DNA from: Rhodeus uyekii
Lineage: Eukaryota > Chordata > Actinopteri > Cypriniformes > Acheilognathidae
DNA length: 64,000 nt
Assembly: GCA_037043235.1 (NCBI GenBank)
Contig: JAWRVZ010000235.1
Location: 540,001-604,000 of the forward strand
Reading direction: 5' to 3'
In this document: positions 22,271-41,651 of the stretch, one piece after another
How the letters are laid out: each line of letters opens with the position of its first letter
Numbering within the stretch: position 1 is the stretch's first letter
The notes under the pieces: model-generated
What the model was told of the DNA's origin: nothing
The model's input: the letters and a program-made list of their open reading frames with translations, nothing else
Databases searched by the model: none
Program-made: the position numbers and the translations under genes

Positions 22271-23417
22271 ATATGAGTCGGACGTGTTCTTGTGAGGTTT
22301 TTTGTTTTGTGAGATGTACGTGCCTGTATTCGATGTTCTGAAAACCAGCCTCAAAATCGATGTACCCCCTCCTACAGGACGAAAAACAAGATGTCTTTTT
22401 TCTCTGCCTTTGTCTTAAGCACAACACAAACTAGTAAAACTTAACCAACAAGAAAAAACAACCATCGGAACACTGTGCAAGTTGTGGTGAAGTTCTCGAG
22501 ATATATTTCCAGCCAATCGGTGGGCCGTGACGGCGTTGTCATCACGACGACTGTGATCCTATTCGACAGCTGATGTTTTATGTCCTGTTTGTCTCTCTAT
22601 CGCGTGTCTTTCATCCGTCCTTTCCCCCTCTTCCTGTGAAAAGCTTTTGCAGAAGTACTATCTGATGCGTGACAAAAGAGGAGCAGTTTTATTTTTTTAT
22701 TGGTGTCCAGGAGAGTGAGTTCTCCGTCTGTCTGATGCTCCTGAACATTTTGAGATTAAAAGAAAGTGCCTGAATCAGCCAGTGACGTCTCACCCCCTTC
22801 TGTCCATCTCCAAACCTCTGTCACGTCGCTGTTCTTTCCGCCTTTCCACATCCGATGGCTTCAATTACACAAAAGGTCAAATGCCGTCACAACCAGCCCC
22901 GAATCGAGATCATCCGTAGGGTTTCGGAAGTCAAATCTTGGCTTTTTAGCAACAACGAAACGCTTCACAAGCTCAGAGATTGTTAAATGTTGGTATACTA
23001 ATATAAAAGTCACAAGTCGGTGTGATTTCAACTGTTTAAAAAAATTGTTCCCAACTCTCAAACTATTTATATATTTGTATATATTTGAATATTTTGTAAC
23101 AAATATATCAATAAAAATATATTGAATATAAATATATTTGTTCTTATATAAAATGACAAATGTTTTGTATATCTCTATATATGTGCACAGACTTACACAC
23201 ACATTAAAACTCCGTGACGGGATGAAAGCGAGGCTGTGAGGGACAGACTTGCCGTGTTTTCAATGTGAAAAAACTCCCGGATCACTTTTTATGGTCCACA
23301 ACTCATATTGTCTGGGGATTTTTGTTTACTGAAATGTCTTGGAACGATGTTTTTGCATTGTTGCATCATCCAAACAATCCAAAAACACATTAAATAAACA
23401 CAAACCCACTGAAGACA

Positions 23418-23578
23418 TTTACATTTATGCATTTGGGAGATGCTTTTATCCAAAGCGACTTGCATTGCATTCAAGAAACACATTGACATTCTAATCAGGT
23501 CTTGCTTCCCCTGGGAATCGAACCCATGACCTTGGTGTTGCAAGCGCCACACTCTACTGTTTGAGCTACATTTTAGCT
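23418..23578 (-). mobile_element. tRNA-derived SINE, copy 7
   Basis: Minus-strand full-length copy: acatttacatttatgcatttgg tail, head complement ctactgtttgagctac. Confidence 0.9.
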
Positions 23579-24254
23579 TATGATCATTTCTCAAATGTGC
23601 GTACGTGTGAGGAGAACGTGCGTACGCACAGTTTTTTTGTGCGTACGTTCGTTCTCTTCACTGAGGTTGCATGCAAACATAGACAAATGGTAGTAATTCA
23701 CACAGATTCTTGGATATTATGGAAAGGTGTGTATTCATGCACAGCTGTACACAGTGTGTTAGCATGTCCCGTATTGCACCCGCAGTGACCCAAACACCCT
23801 GAGAGCATCTTCCTGCGCACCATCTATCAGATCTCCTACACAAATGTGCAGCCGGTGCGATGCAAAGTAAAAAAACATCTTAATCGTGAGCGAATAACAG
23901 CATGAGCGAGGCAGATGGGGAGAGCGAGGCCGTCCCGAAGGCCTTGTTCAACTACAAATAGCATCAAATTCCAGCATGTGCAGACATTTAGACCACGCCG
24001 GACTCAACACCAGTCCTTCTCTGTCTTCTTCCCACTGTTAAAGCTGCAACGGAAACACCTCACAACATGTCTACATCAACTGAGCAACACCACAAACCCA
24101 GAACGATCCTGTTGAAATCAAAAAGCCAGCTTCTGGTTGACAGATGTTGATTAGAATGGGAACAGGCTAGTTCTGCCGGTCGACTTTTGTCTGCTGGTCA
24201 CTTTAGCTCATAACAGTTACAAGAGCTTACTAGTACTGTTGATCTACTTTTGTT

Positions 24255-24402
24255 CGCTTTCCTATAGCAGTAGTAAGTGGTGCTTGCAACGCCAAGGTCA
24301 TGGGTTCGATTCCCAGGGAAAGCAAGAACTGATTAGAATGTCAATGTGTTTCTTGAATGCAATGCAAGTCACTTTGGATAAAAGCGTCTGATAAATGCAT
24401 GA
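24255..24402 (+). mobile_element. tRNA-derived SINE, copy 8
   Basis: Plus-strand copy with ggttcgattcccagggaaagc and tail ggataaaagcgtctgataaatgc. Confidence 0.9.
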
Positions 24403-24719
24403 CTTTTTGTTTTTGTTCTACATTTCTGTTGTTGTTTGTAATGAGCAGTTTGTTTTCATTCATTAAAACTCATTCTAATTTTTCATTTTGTGTGCTGACA
24501 AATGATGCTGTAATGATAACGCAAACTAGTTTTCTCATTTCATCTACCAACAACTTTGTTGATTATAATGAGAAAGTTCTAGTTTCGTCAAAAGCTCAAA
24601 AGAACAGAATTTATTCAAAATAGAAATCTTTTATGACATAATAAATATTCACTATCAATTTAACACATCCTTGTTGAATAAAAGTATTAAATGACACCAA
24701 ACCTTTAAACAGAAACGCA

Positions 24720-25045
24720 TATTGTTACAAAATATTTCTGTTTTAAATAAATGCTGTTCTTTTTGAAAACCCTTTTATTCATCAAAGAATCCTGAAAAAG
24801 CATCACAGGTTATAAAAAAATATTAAGCTGCAAAACTGTTTCCCATGTTGATAATAAATCATCATATTAGAATGATTTCTGAAGGATCATTATGAAAATT
24901 CAGCTTTGCATCGCAGACAGATATTATATTTGAATGTATATTCAAACAGAAAACCATTATTTTAAATTGAGATAATATATCACAATTCTAGTTACTGTTT
25001 TTTGTATAGTTTTAATCAAATAAATGCAGGCTTAATGAGCATAAA
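24720..25045 (+). repeat. Teleost dispersed repeat (ccttggtgagca type), copy A
   Basis: Shares cattcatcaaagaatcctgaaaaa, gataataaatcatcatattagaatgatttctgaaggatc and a tail of caaataaatgcaggcttaatgagca with copies at 47020-47320, 49680-50040 (reverse) and 63430-63600. The family is not named from this sequence. Confidence 0.75.
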
Positions 25046-25092
25046 ATAATATTTCTAATTGTGTTTAGTTAACAATAAAAGCTCGATGCAAG

Positions 25093-25227
25093 TTTAATCC
25101 AAAGCAACTTGCATTACATTCAAGAAACACATTGACATTCAAATCAGTTCTTGCTTTCCCTGGGAATCGAACCCATGACCTTGGTGTTGCAAGCTCCACT
25201 CTCTACTGTTTGAGCCACAGGAAAGCC
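25093..25227 (-). mobile_element. tRNA-derived SINE, copy 9 (tail-truncated)
   Basis: Minus-strand copy lacking the terminal tail; starts at aatccaaagcaacttgcattacattc and runs to gtttgagccacagg. Confidence 0.86.
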
Positions 25228-26687
25228 AAACCCCATCACCCGAACCCTGCTCCCGGGCTGCAGGAGGCGCCGTGATGACGCTCCCCCGTCTCATCCGGGA
25301 CCCTGTCGTGCCGTCGCACGGACCTGAGAAGGAGTGTTTGTGCAACACAGCTTCCTCCCGGTCGGGAACACACAGACACACACACCGGGATGCTATTGTG
25401 CGTGACACTCAACCAAAGAGTTTGAAGTGTGTGTGAGCATGATGAAGGTCAATAAAGATTAAATGGACATCCATATCAACAAGTGTAGCTTTGCACAAAA
25501 GAACAAGGAAGAGGGAGGAAACAGAGATGTTCAGAGAGAGAGAGAGAGAGGGCCGTCAGCGTTCTCCAGAGGAGTCTTCCCACACTGAACCGGGACCTCG
25601 GAAGGAGCCGTGTGTGTGTTTGCAGGAAAAGACAGGGCCGGGCCAGCATTGTCTCTTTTCCCCGTGTACACCCTTGTTTGTTTACTTTCAGCAGCAGTTA
25701 TCTGGCAACCTGTCCGCAGGGCCGGAGAGGTCATGGTAATGAATTTACTGCATTAGTCCGAGGTCAGCTGGACCGTACAAGTCCCTGTGGAGCAATGCAG
25801 CGCTTCAAATCCGGCTAAAGTGCATTTTAAGAGTCCAAGTCTGGAGTTTTTGGTAGTGTCTGGATCCTTGAGACTAAAGTATTAAGAGAGACACTGTAAA
25901 ATGGTCTCAATAGAGCCATGGGAGCAGTTTCTTATGAGCAGACAGCATGATGGGAAACAGACCTGGATCTGAGCCGCTTGGAAGAAGCGAATAAACACAT
26001 TGCACGTTCGCTTTTCACTCTTAAAGGTTGATATAAAGAGTCGACATTAGGGCTGCGCGAGTAACTGAAATAAACCCAAAATCGCAATACGGCTCAGTGT
26101 GAGGATCAAATCGCAATGATGTCATTGTCATAGGCCGTGTTTCAGAGTGAAGTCTGGCACTGTGAGCATTTGATCCAGTGTTTTCAGCATATGTTTTGAG
26201 TTTGAGTTTGGGTCGAGTTTTGAGAACGCCAACTGACTTCTCGAAATTTGAATGAGAAGCACTTCATAAATGGGCTGTTGTGAACCAAAGAGAAGTTTCC
26301 CGCCAAAATAAAGGTTTGATAGTGTGAGAACTAAAACATTAAGACAGCCATAAATATTGACATAGAACCAAAACGATGAAGCTTAAGGGGCGGTTACACT
26401 GTACTTCTCGTTCCATTGACTTCCTTTCAAACACATGCGAATGCGTCAGATCGGAAACACAAGCTCGTGCGAAACGTTTCACATTTCGCTGCGTTCCAAA
26501 GTTCAAGATTGGTGAACTCTGAGCTGCAGATTCGCATCATCATGGCTCAATTAAAAAACAATATTTTTGCAGTAAAGTTGAGTAGATTGTATATTTTTAT
26601 ATTTTGAGTAAATTACTATTTGTTATATGCAAAATTCGAGTGTGACATCACATATACATACATATAAAATCAAAAACTAATGTTTTA

Positions 26688-27315
26688 CAGTGGTACCTCG
26701 AGATACGAAATTAATCCGTTCCGAGGCGGCCTTCGTATAATGAGTTTTTCGTATCTTGGAACACATTTTACATGTAAAATGGCTAATCCGTTCCAAGCCC
26801 TCCAAAAACACCCCATTAAATTTCATAATAAAGCTAAATTGACCTATAAACAATGAAATAACGTAAAATGTCGAAGCTTACCTTTCGAGTGAGGCTATCT
26901 CCGAAAGTGGCGGCAGAGGAGGAGGACAAACGGCAGATAACGTACGTACGTACACTTAACTTTACGAAAACACATAAAAAATGTAAAGTTTGGGGTGCGG
27001 AGTGGCTGAGCTAAAGCACGCCAGCACGTACGTATAGAAGATGCATGATGGGAGGGATGCTGTCCAATTAGAGAGAAGGATCTCATGGCTTGGCTAGCAT
27101 CAGGAACCAATGGGAGAGCAGGAGGATGGTGGCGAGTCTACTATAACTAAGATGGCGGCGTGAGTTTCAAAATTGTTATGGGGCAAATCTCGGACTTTCA
27201 GAAACCTTTCGTATCTTGAAAACTTTTCGTATGTAGAGCAGTAAAATGATTCGTCTTTGCTTTCGTAACTTGGATTTTTCGTAGGTTGAGCCTTTCGTAT
27301 CTTGAGGTACTACTG
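26688..27315. mobile_element. mariner-like MITE inserted at TA
   Basis: Ends cagtggtacctcgagatacga and, inverted, cagtagtacctcaagatacga, each flanked by TA. Sub-terminal repeats of the ttcgtatcttg motif occur on both sides. There is no open transposase. Related ends occur in the two atg4d intron elements (44528, 47856). Confidence 0.85.
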
Positions 27316-27343
27316 TATTTCTTTTCTGATGTATTTAAATATG

Positions 27344-27347
<4 letters not shown>

Positions 27348-27400
<53 letters not shown>
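27348..27400. repeat. (TA)n microsatellite
   Basis: About 50-bp TA run directly after the mariner-like MITE. Confidence 0.96.
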
Positions 27401-27405
<5 letters not shown>

Positions 27406-27469
27406 CACACACATTTCTTTTATCCTTTTTTTTTCCCAATACATAAAAAGGACGTTAGTTTTTTATTTG

Positions 27470-27870
27470 TATTACGTTATTCTTACATCATTCTAATGTT
27501 ACTCCAACATTACTATAACGTTCCCCTAACATTTTTATAACGTTATTCTTTTCTTTTGAGTTCTCCTGTATCTCAAACAGTAAAATATGGCGCTTGCAAC
27601 GCCAAGGTCATGGGTTTGATTCCCAGGGAAGCAAGAACTGATTAGAATGTCAATGTGTTTCTTGAATGAAATGCAAGTCGCTTTGAATAAAAGCATCTGC
27701 CAAATGCATGAATGTAAATGTAATTCTTTTCTATTTTTAACATTTGCTTAACATTATTCTAACGTTATTCCTTCCCCTAACATTATTGTAACATTCCTCT
27801 AACGTTATTGAAGCATTATTTTAAAGTTGCTGTAACGTTATTCTAACGTTCCTAGAAAGTTCTCCTAACC
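27470..27870. repeat. AACGTT/AACATT-rich minisatellite split by a SINE
   Basis: Degenerate short units of the type attctaacgttattc and ctaacattattgtaacgtt run on both sides of SINE copy 10 (27555-27722). Confidence 0.75.
27555..27722 (+). mobile_element. tRNA-derived SINE, copy 10, with 10-bp target duplication
   Basis: Flanked by attcttttct at 27545-27554 and 27723-27732. The body has caacgccaaggtcatgggtttgattcc and tail aataaaagcatctgcc. Inserted inside the minisatellite at 27470-27870. Confidence 0.9.
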
Positions 27871-29149
27871 TCTTTCCTAAGACATCATAACCCCGCTGTA
27901 AACTGTACGCCCTTAAACTTAATCGTAATTTTGGCCACCCCTGAAATGGGTCATACCATTAACATTACCCGAGCAGTTAAATATAAAACCACACTCTCAT
28001 TCAGGGACATGCATTTGTTCATAGACGGAGACCATAATGTTTAAAATGCATACAGTTTAGTTGAGTGATAACATTAGCCCTCTTTAATACCGTTAATCTG
28101 AATGTATGAAGCAATTTGAAAACATGAAGTAGTTTGCACCCTCCCAACTCAATCCCAACATGCCCTTGTACTGACTGTTCCCGCTAAAAAACTATAGGAA
28201 GAGCATTTACACCAGATTTCTCCTCACAGTCCGGTAGCATAAAGATATTGATAGTAAACATGTCTGTAGTTCATTTCATACACCAATGAATCGGCTTGTT
28301 GTGCGCTGGATGTGGCATGCGGTGCTCAACTGAACAGAATAACTATTCTCTTCCCCGGAGGGCATTACAGTCATGTGTACAGTGCGGAGTGGAATTATGG
28401 GATATATATTATGTGGATAACTGTAGGTTGTATCATGTTACTTGTCATTAAGCAGAGAAATGACTAATGGCACAAACTACGATTAAGGCTTTAAACTTTA
28501 AAACTGGGACCGAACTTGCATTTTTGTGTCATTTATGGGAATACATCTCTAGTCTCTCCGTGCAAAAACACTAGTAAGTGTAACATAGAGCGAGCGAGTC
28601 GCTGTGTGCTGAGCAGCCTGGCCTTAATTTAAACAGGCCCCACTGAGTCTGACAGCCCCCCTGTTTACATGAATAAAATCGGAAACAAATGTGAACACAA
28701 TCACCCCCTCCTACACACACACAGCTCTGCATCACTACGCAAGATGACTGTATCACTCAGGCTTCCAAAAACCTTACGCCTTCTTGAGAAAAGTCAAGGA
28801 AAAACACTTTGTATTGTCCACAAACGAAAGTTGCAAGCGAAGAAAATTCCTCTAAAAGCTGTCATTTTATATTCAGCCCAGACCCAAGAGACATGGAAAG
28901 GCACACCGAGAAAAGCACATATGCAAAATTATTTAAGATAATGTACAGTCAACTTGGCATTATTGCAAAACATGACATTGACCAGCTGATTATACATGAT
29001 CACACTTATTATATGCTTACTCATCAGATAAAAATGGACATTCAATATTTAGTTAACTTGTTTTTTTGCATAAATTATTTTTATTGTGAGAGATGAAAGA
29101 GACTTAAAAGTAATAGAAATCTGTTGCGGGGCACAAAAGTCACTAACTT

Positions 29150-30190
29150 AATATTTGTAAAACTGAAATACTGTGTTTGACCCCCTTTCGCCTTCAGAAC
29201 TGCCTTAATTCTACGTGGCATTGATTCAACAAGTGCTGAAAGCATTCTTTAGAAATGTTGGCCCATATTGATAGATTAGATTAGATTCAAGTTTATTGTC
29301 ATTACACATGTACAAGTACAGTATAACGAAATGAAGTATGAAGGATGGCATCTTGCAGTTGGAGATTTGTGGGATGCACATCCAGGGCATGAAGCTCCCG
29401 TTCCACCACATCCCAAAGATGCTCTATTGGGTTGAGATCTGGTGACTGTGGGGCCATTTTAGTTCAGTGAACTCATTGTCATGTTCAAGAAACCAATTTG
29501 AAATGATTTGAGCTTTGTGACATGGTGCATTATCCTGCTGGAAGTAGCATCAGAGGATGGGTACATGGTGGCCATGAAGGGATGGACATGGTCAGAAACA
29601 ATGCTCAGGTAGGCCAAGGCATTTAAAGATGCCCATTTGGCACTAAGGGGCCTAAAGTGTGCCAAGAAAACATCCCACACACCATTACACCACTACCACC
29701 AGCCTGCACAGTAGTAACAAGGCATGATGGATACATGTTCTCATTCTGTTTACGCCAAATTCTGACTCTACCATCTGAATGTCTCAACAGAAATCGAGAC
29801 TCATCAGACCAGGCAACATTTTTCCAGTCTTCAACTGTCCAATTTTGGTGAGCTCATGCAATTGTGCCTCTTTTTCCTATTTGTAGTGGAGATGAGTGGC
29901 ACCCCGTGGGGTCTCTGCTGTTGTAGCCCATCCACCTCAAGGTTGTGTGTGTTGTGCTTTACTGCATACCTCGGTTGTGACGAGTGGTTATTTCAGTCAA
30001 AGTTGCTCTTCTATCAGCTTGAATCAGTCAGCCCATGACCTCTGACCTCTAGCATCAACAACGCATTTTCTCTCTCTTGACCAGGACCAACCCCTAAATG
30101 CATTGAATCAACTGCCATGTGATTGGTTGATTAGATAATTGCATTAATGACAACTTAAACAGGTGTTCCTAATAATCCTTTAGGTGAGTG
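29150..30190 (-). mobile_element. Tc1-like transposon relic
   Basis: Read on the minus strand, 29380-29470 gives SPDLNPIEHLWDVVERELHA, the D-x-N-P-x-E-x-L-W motif of Tc1-family DDE transposases. Further worn transposase sequence runs to about 30060. The right end aacaggtgttcctaataatcctttaggtgagtgtata is a Tc1-type terminus. The left terminus is missing and the frame is broken many times, so it is inactive. A foreign fragment at 29270-29345 interrupts it. Confidence 0.88.
29270..29345. mobile_element. Short repeat fragment nested in the Tc1 relic
   Basis: attcaagtttattgtcattacacatgtacaagtacag...aacgaaatg is a dispersed fish repeat fragment unrelated to Tc1. It interrupts the transposase sequence. 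Confidence 0.55.
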
Positions 30191-31254
30191 TATATATGAA
30201 AATAAACAAGTAATTGCATTTTGCCTACATATTTTACAAACTAAAATATAGATGAAAGTATGAATAAATAATGAGCATGTGTGTCTAAGACTGGTACAGT
30301 AAATCACTTTAAGAGATGAACTGAGAAATAAAGACTGCTTGTGCCGAGATGAGCGGCCATACTTGAGCGCTTCCATAGTTACATGCCACATATGAAGAAA
30401 TGTGTCTCGCTCACTCTTACATACACAGCACTGATTTCAGCTCGTTTAAAAGACTCACTTTAACCGTTGAGTTATAAATCAATTTTTTTATTTAAATCAG
30501 TGGTCTGGCAGTACGAATCAAAAAAACAAAAAAAATGACTATAATACCCAAACTTGGCACTGGAAGAATGCGTGGGAGTGAAATCAATGCAGTCGTCATA
30601 TAGTTTGTTCCATGTGAGAAGAGTACAAACCCCAAACATCACTGATCCAGCTTCCAAACAGCTGTCACGAGTACAAACACTAAAATTATTATCATCATTA
30701 CCAATACCATCACATCGCTCGTGTTACAAAAAGGCAGTAAACCGTTACATCATGGCTGCCTTTGGTCTGGGAATGAAGCGTCTGACCCATAAACGCCTAG
30801 CGGGCGTCAACGAGACCCGTCATTCCCAGACTATCAGAAGACATGCAAATTACTCGACAACCAACAGCAAAGAAAGAAAACAAATGAACGTAAAAACACA
30901 ACAGAAAAAAAGGAGAGAATATGAACAATCACGAGGTTCCTCAGTGGAGTGAAACAAGATTGAGACTCGCCGAACTTCATATGCAAGAACTTAATAATAA
31001 ATGAGTTGATGAAAAGGATGGAGGGTTATTGCAATAGAACGAAGATGAAGCACACGTGCGATACATAACGCTGTCACGTTATTTTACAGCCAGTTCTCCA
31101 AAACTTAAATTGCATTTGATTATCCTCTTTTAGTATTTATTTTTTGTTGCATTGTGTCATTTTCTTGACAATTTCACACATTCACCTCCCAAACTCGTTA
31201 AAATAACACATGTAATTCCTATTATTCTATAAAACGGTGATTCTTATATTCTCA

Positions 31255-31460
31255 CTACCGTCATTTTTACTGTATTACAGTACAAACAGCGTAACAATTA
31301 GTTTACATTTAAATCAACATAAAAGGTGGTAAAAAAAAAAAACACACTGCATTGCGGTAACAAATTTTTTTTGCATTACGGTAATGAAAATGTTTCGTTT
31401 TTGGATAAAGGGAAACTTTTCCTGTTTTTGCATTACGGTAATGAGAATTCGGGTGGGGGT
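31255..31460. repeat. Dispersed repeat with gcattacggtaatga core, copy B
   Basis: Contains gcattgcggtaacaaa, gcattacggtaatgaaaat and gcattacggtaatgagaattcgggtggg in a row. Related to copies at 22010, 42830 and 61245. Confidence 0.65.
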
Positions 31461-32070
31461 TTGGGCTTTAACTGGAGTAAAAATAATAGCACAATGCAAA
31501 AAAAGTCTCCCTAAAATTCCTTTAAGGAAACTGTAACATCTTATTTCTTCCTTTTGAGATTGTGGAGTGAAACGTGACCCAGACCCAGTCAAATGCGGAA
31601 ATGAGCTTTTGATTTGAGTCTGAAATTGATACAATTGTTTATTAAGATTTATTAAACTGATTCTGGAATGACATGAACAGAGTACATATTTAAAGACTTT
31701 CATGACTAAAATAAGGCAGACTAATGCATTTAAAACATCCTCAGTGATGATATTGGACAAAAGAACGCTCTTCAAATCTGTTAAATGTTATTTGAGGAAG
31801 CTGGTTCAAGTCGCTACTGAGACTTTGGTCTTTCTCGCTATTTTCAGGTGAAGTGCACATCCAATAACGGAGCGCACAAATATAGACAGAGAGAAGAGGT
31901 TCATCTGAAGCCAGATTGCTTTTACTGTGTTTAATACCGTCGGCCACAAATCCTATACTCTTCATTATTTTTAATAGCAAATTGGCTGCAGCGATTTTTA
32001 TCCTCAATACAAAAAACTTTTTTTCAAACCCAGGAAGCTTGTTTTTTCTTTCTTTCTTAAAAATACATCT

Positions 32071-32076
32071 TTTATT
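32071..32076 (-). terminator. actr2: Candidate actr2 polyadenylation signal
   Basis: tttatt on the plus strand reads AATAAA on the minus strand, about 400 bases past the actr2 stop codon. Not confirmed; other AT-rich variants lie nearby. Confidence 0.35.
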
Positions 32077-32479
32077 GTTTTGCTCCTCTACACACACACA
32101 CACCATCCTCCCGCTCCTTATTCTTTTAAGAGTGATGCTTCTCTTCATTAGGGTCGGTGTGAATTGATAATGCAGACGGGACTCGAAACAAACAAAAGGC
32201 CATGATATGGTGGCATATTTGAGGATTCGTTTTGGCAGCATAAACGGGTGATTTCATGAGCAAATAAGAATAATTTCATTTTCCTCTCATGTCGCGCGGA
32301 AGTGACGCGAACCTTTACATTTGGAATGTCGCACGTTTTTGGATCCCAAAGGAAGTTCAAGTATTCGATTGTTTTTTTTCCTCAAGCAAGTGCTGGAAAC
32401 CTGCGTTTATGCAGCCAAAACATCCCTGTGACTTGGAGTGTGAGTGCAAGTGTGTGATGTGTACATGTATGCGTGTGGT

Positions 32480-40337
<7,858 letters not shown>

Positions 40338-40514
40338 GTTTGTCCAGACTCGGTGAATCCGCCCTGATCTCAGCGCCGCCGCCGCTGCTGCTTGTCTTCG
40401 GCCAGGCGGAAGTCACTCAGCGCCCTGCCCTTTACACCTCTTCAAAATAAAAGTCATCCGGGTAAAGCCAATGTTACAAAATAAAAGCTTTTGGAAAATG
40501 ATAAACAAGTTACT
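40338..40514 (-). promoter_or_regulatory. actr2: actr2 5' UTR and proximal promoter
   Basis: GC- and CpG-rich stretch (gccgccgccgctgctgcttg) just upstream of the actr2 ATG. The GC-rich part ends near 40450 and an Angel MITE begins at about 40515. No TATA box was seen, as usual for housekeeping genes. Confidence 0.55.
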
Positions 40515-40582
40515 TTAAGGGATGGGTTCGCCCAAACGTAAAAAAATATTTATATATTAATATTTTTACTCACCCTCAAGTT

Positions 40583-40744
40583 TTCGTGTGAGTCAAACAG
40601 TAGAGAGTGGAGCTTGCAACGCCAAGGTCATGAGGTTCGATTCCCAGGGAAAGCAAGAACTGATTAGAATGTCAATGTGTTCCTTGAATGTGATATAAGC
40701 CGCTTTGGATAAAAATGTCTGTCAAACGCAGAAATGTAAATGTA
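40583..40744 (+). mobile_element. tRNA-derived SINE, copy 11
   Basis: Plus-strand copy: caaacagtagagagtggagcttgcaacgcc ... ggataaaaatgtctgtc. Nested in the Angel MITE. Confidence 0.9.
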
Positions 40745-40746
40745 AA

Positions 40747-40913
40747 CGCCTTTCCTCTGGCTCAAACGGTGGAGTGTAGCGCTTGCAACGCCAAGGTCAT
40801 GGGTTCAATGCCAAGGGAAATTAAGCAATTGATTAGAATGTCAATGTGTTTCTTGAATGCAATGCAAGTTGCTTTGGATAAAAGCGTCTGATAAATGCAT
40901 AAATATAAATGAA
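40747..40913 (+). mobile_element. tRNA-derived SINE, copy 12
   Basis: Second copy in direct tandem with copy 11, only a few bases apart: ctctggctcaaacggtggagtgtagcgc ... gataaaagcgtctgataaatgc. Confidence 0.9.
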
Positions 40914-41279
40914 CTGAATGGATGATATTTTGAAGGATATGATTCACTGCAGTGCCAATTAATGTTAATGAGGTTATTTAATGTTTTTGGATTGTTCTGT
41001 TGATGACACACTGCAAAAATGATCTTTCAGATAAAATTCAGTAGACATAAATCCCCAGACAATATGATTTGTAAACAATTATATGCCATTGAAAACAAGG
41101 CAAGTCTGTCCCTGACAGCTTCGCTTTCAAGTCAATGGGGCCATCAACTGTGATTTCCAACATTCTTCAATCATCTTCTTTTGTGTTGAGCAGAAGAAAG
41201 AAATGTATACAGGTTAGGAACAAATTGAGTGTGAGTAAATGATGACAGAATTGTCATGTTTGGGTGAATTACCCCTTTA

Positions 41280-41612
41280 TAAACAGCACATATCTTTCAC
41301 AGATAATCTGCATCACGTTCTCAAATGGTTTCATTTTAAACCCCAGATTTGGGCAATTCAGCAACTAAATTATCTATTACAAAATGTCTTAAAAAAAAAT
41401 TGGATTTATTAATATCGCCAAGAACTGTATAGACAATATGCAAAATGATTAACAATAAAAAAAATGCTATCCTAACTAAACATGATTTTATGATCTGTTG
41501 CATTTTATTGTTTGCATTTAACATTTTTTTTTAACCTTTTGTCCATGATCCTTCCAGCACAGACAACTAGGGAAAGTCTCTTTTAGCGTTTGCAGATGGC
41601 AGGTCTGGTGAT

Positions 41613-41651
<39 letters not shown>

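Larger units (their letters stand above)
22271..32479. other. spred2-actr2 intergenic spacer (convergent 3' ends)
   Basis: No coding exon recognised. It contains SINE copies 7-10, a mariner-like MITE (26688-27315), a Tc1 relic (about 29150-30190), a teleost dispersed repeat (24720-25045) and an AACGTT-rich minisatellite (27470-27870). The remainder (for example 22450-23200, 25230-26650, 27880-29090, 30200-31250) is AT-rich or unclassified sequence in which nothing is assigned. Confidence 0.6.
40515..41279. mobile_element. Angel-type palindromic MITE carrying two SINEs
   Basis: The left end ttaagggatgggttcgcccaaac...actcaccctcaagtt and the right end ...gtgtgagtaaatgatgacagaattgtcatgtttgggtgaattacccctttat are the two termini. 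The internal arm caatggggccatcaactgtg...cttctt is seen at 41138-41195. SINE copies 11 and 12 separate the arms. Confidence 0.78.

Noticed and set aside
30554..30952. 132-aa plus-strand frame and a ctgggaatga...tcattcccag near-palindrome at 30763-30828
   Set aside because: No domain and no splice context; the inverted repeat is only about 10 bases with a poor stem, too weak to call a structured RNA or MITE.
31314..31775. 153-aa minus-strand frame between spred2 and actr2
   Set aside because: Overlaps a dispersed repeat (copy B of the gtaatga family), low-complexity peptide, no homology recognised.
31741..32241. 166-aa minus-strand frame after actr2
   Set aside because: Lies in the actr2 3' flank or UTR; no recognisable domain, AT-rich codons.
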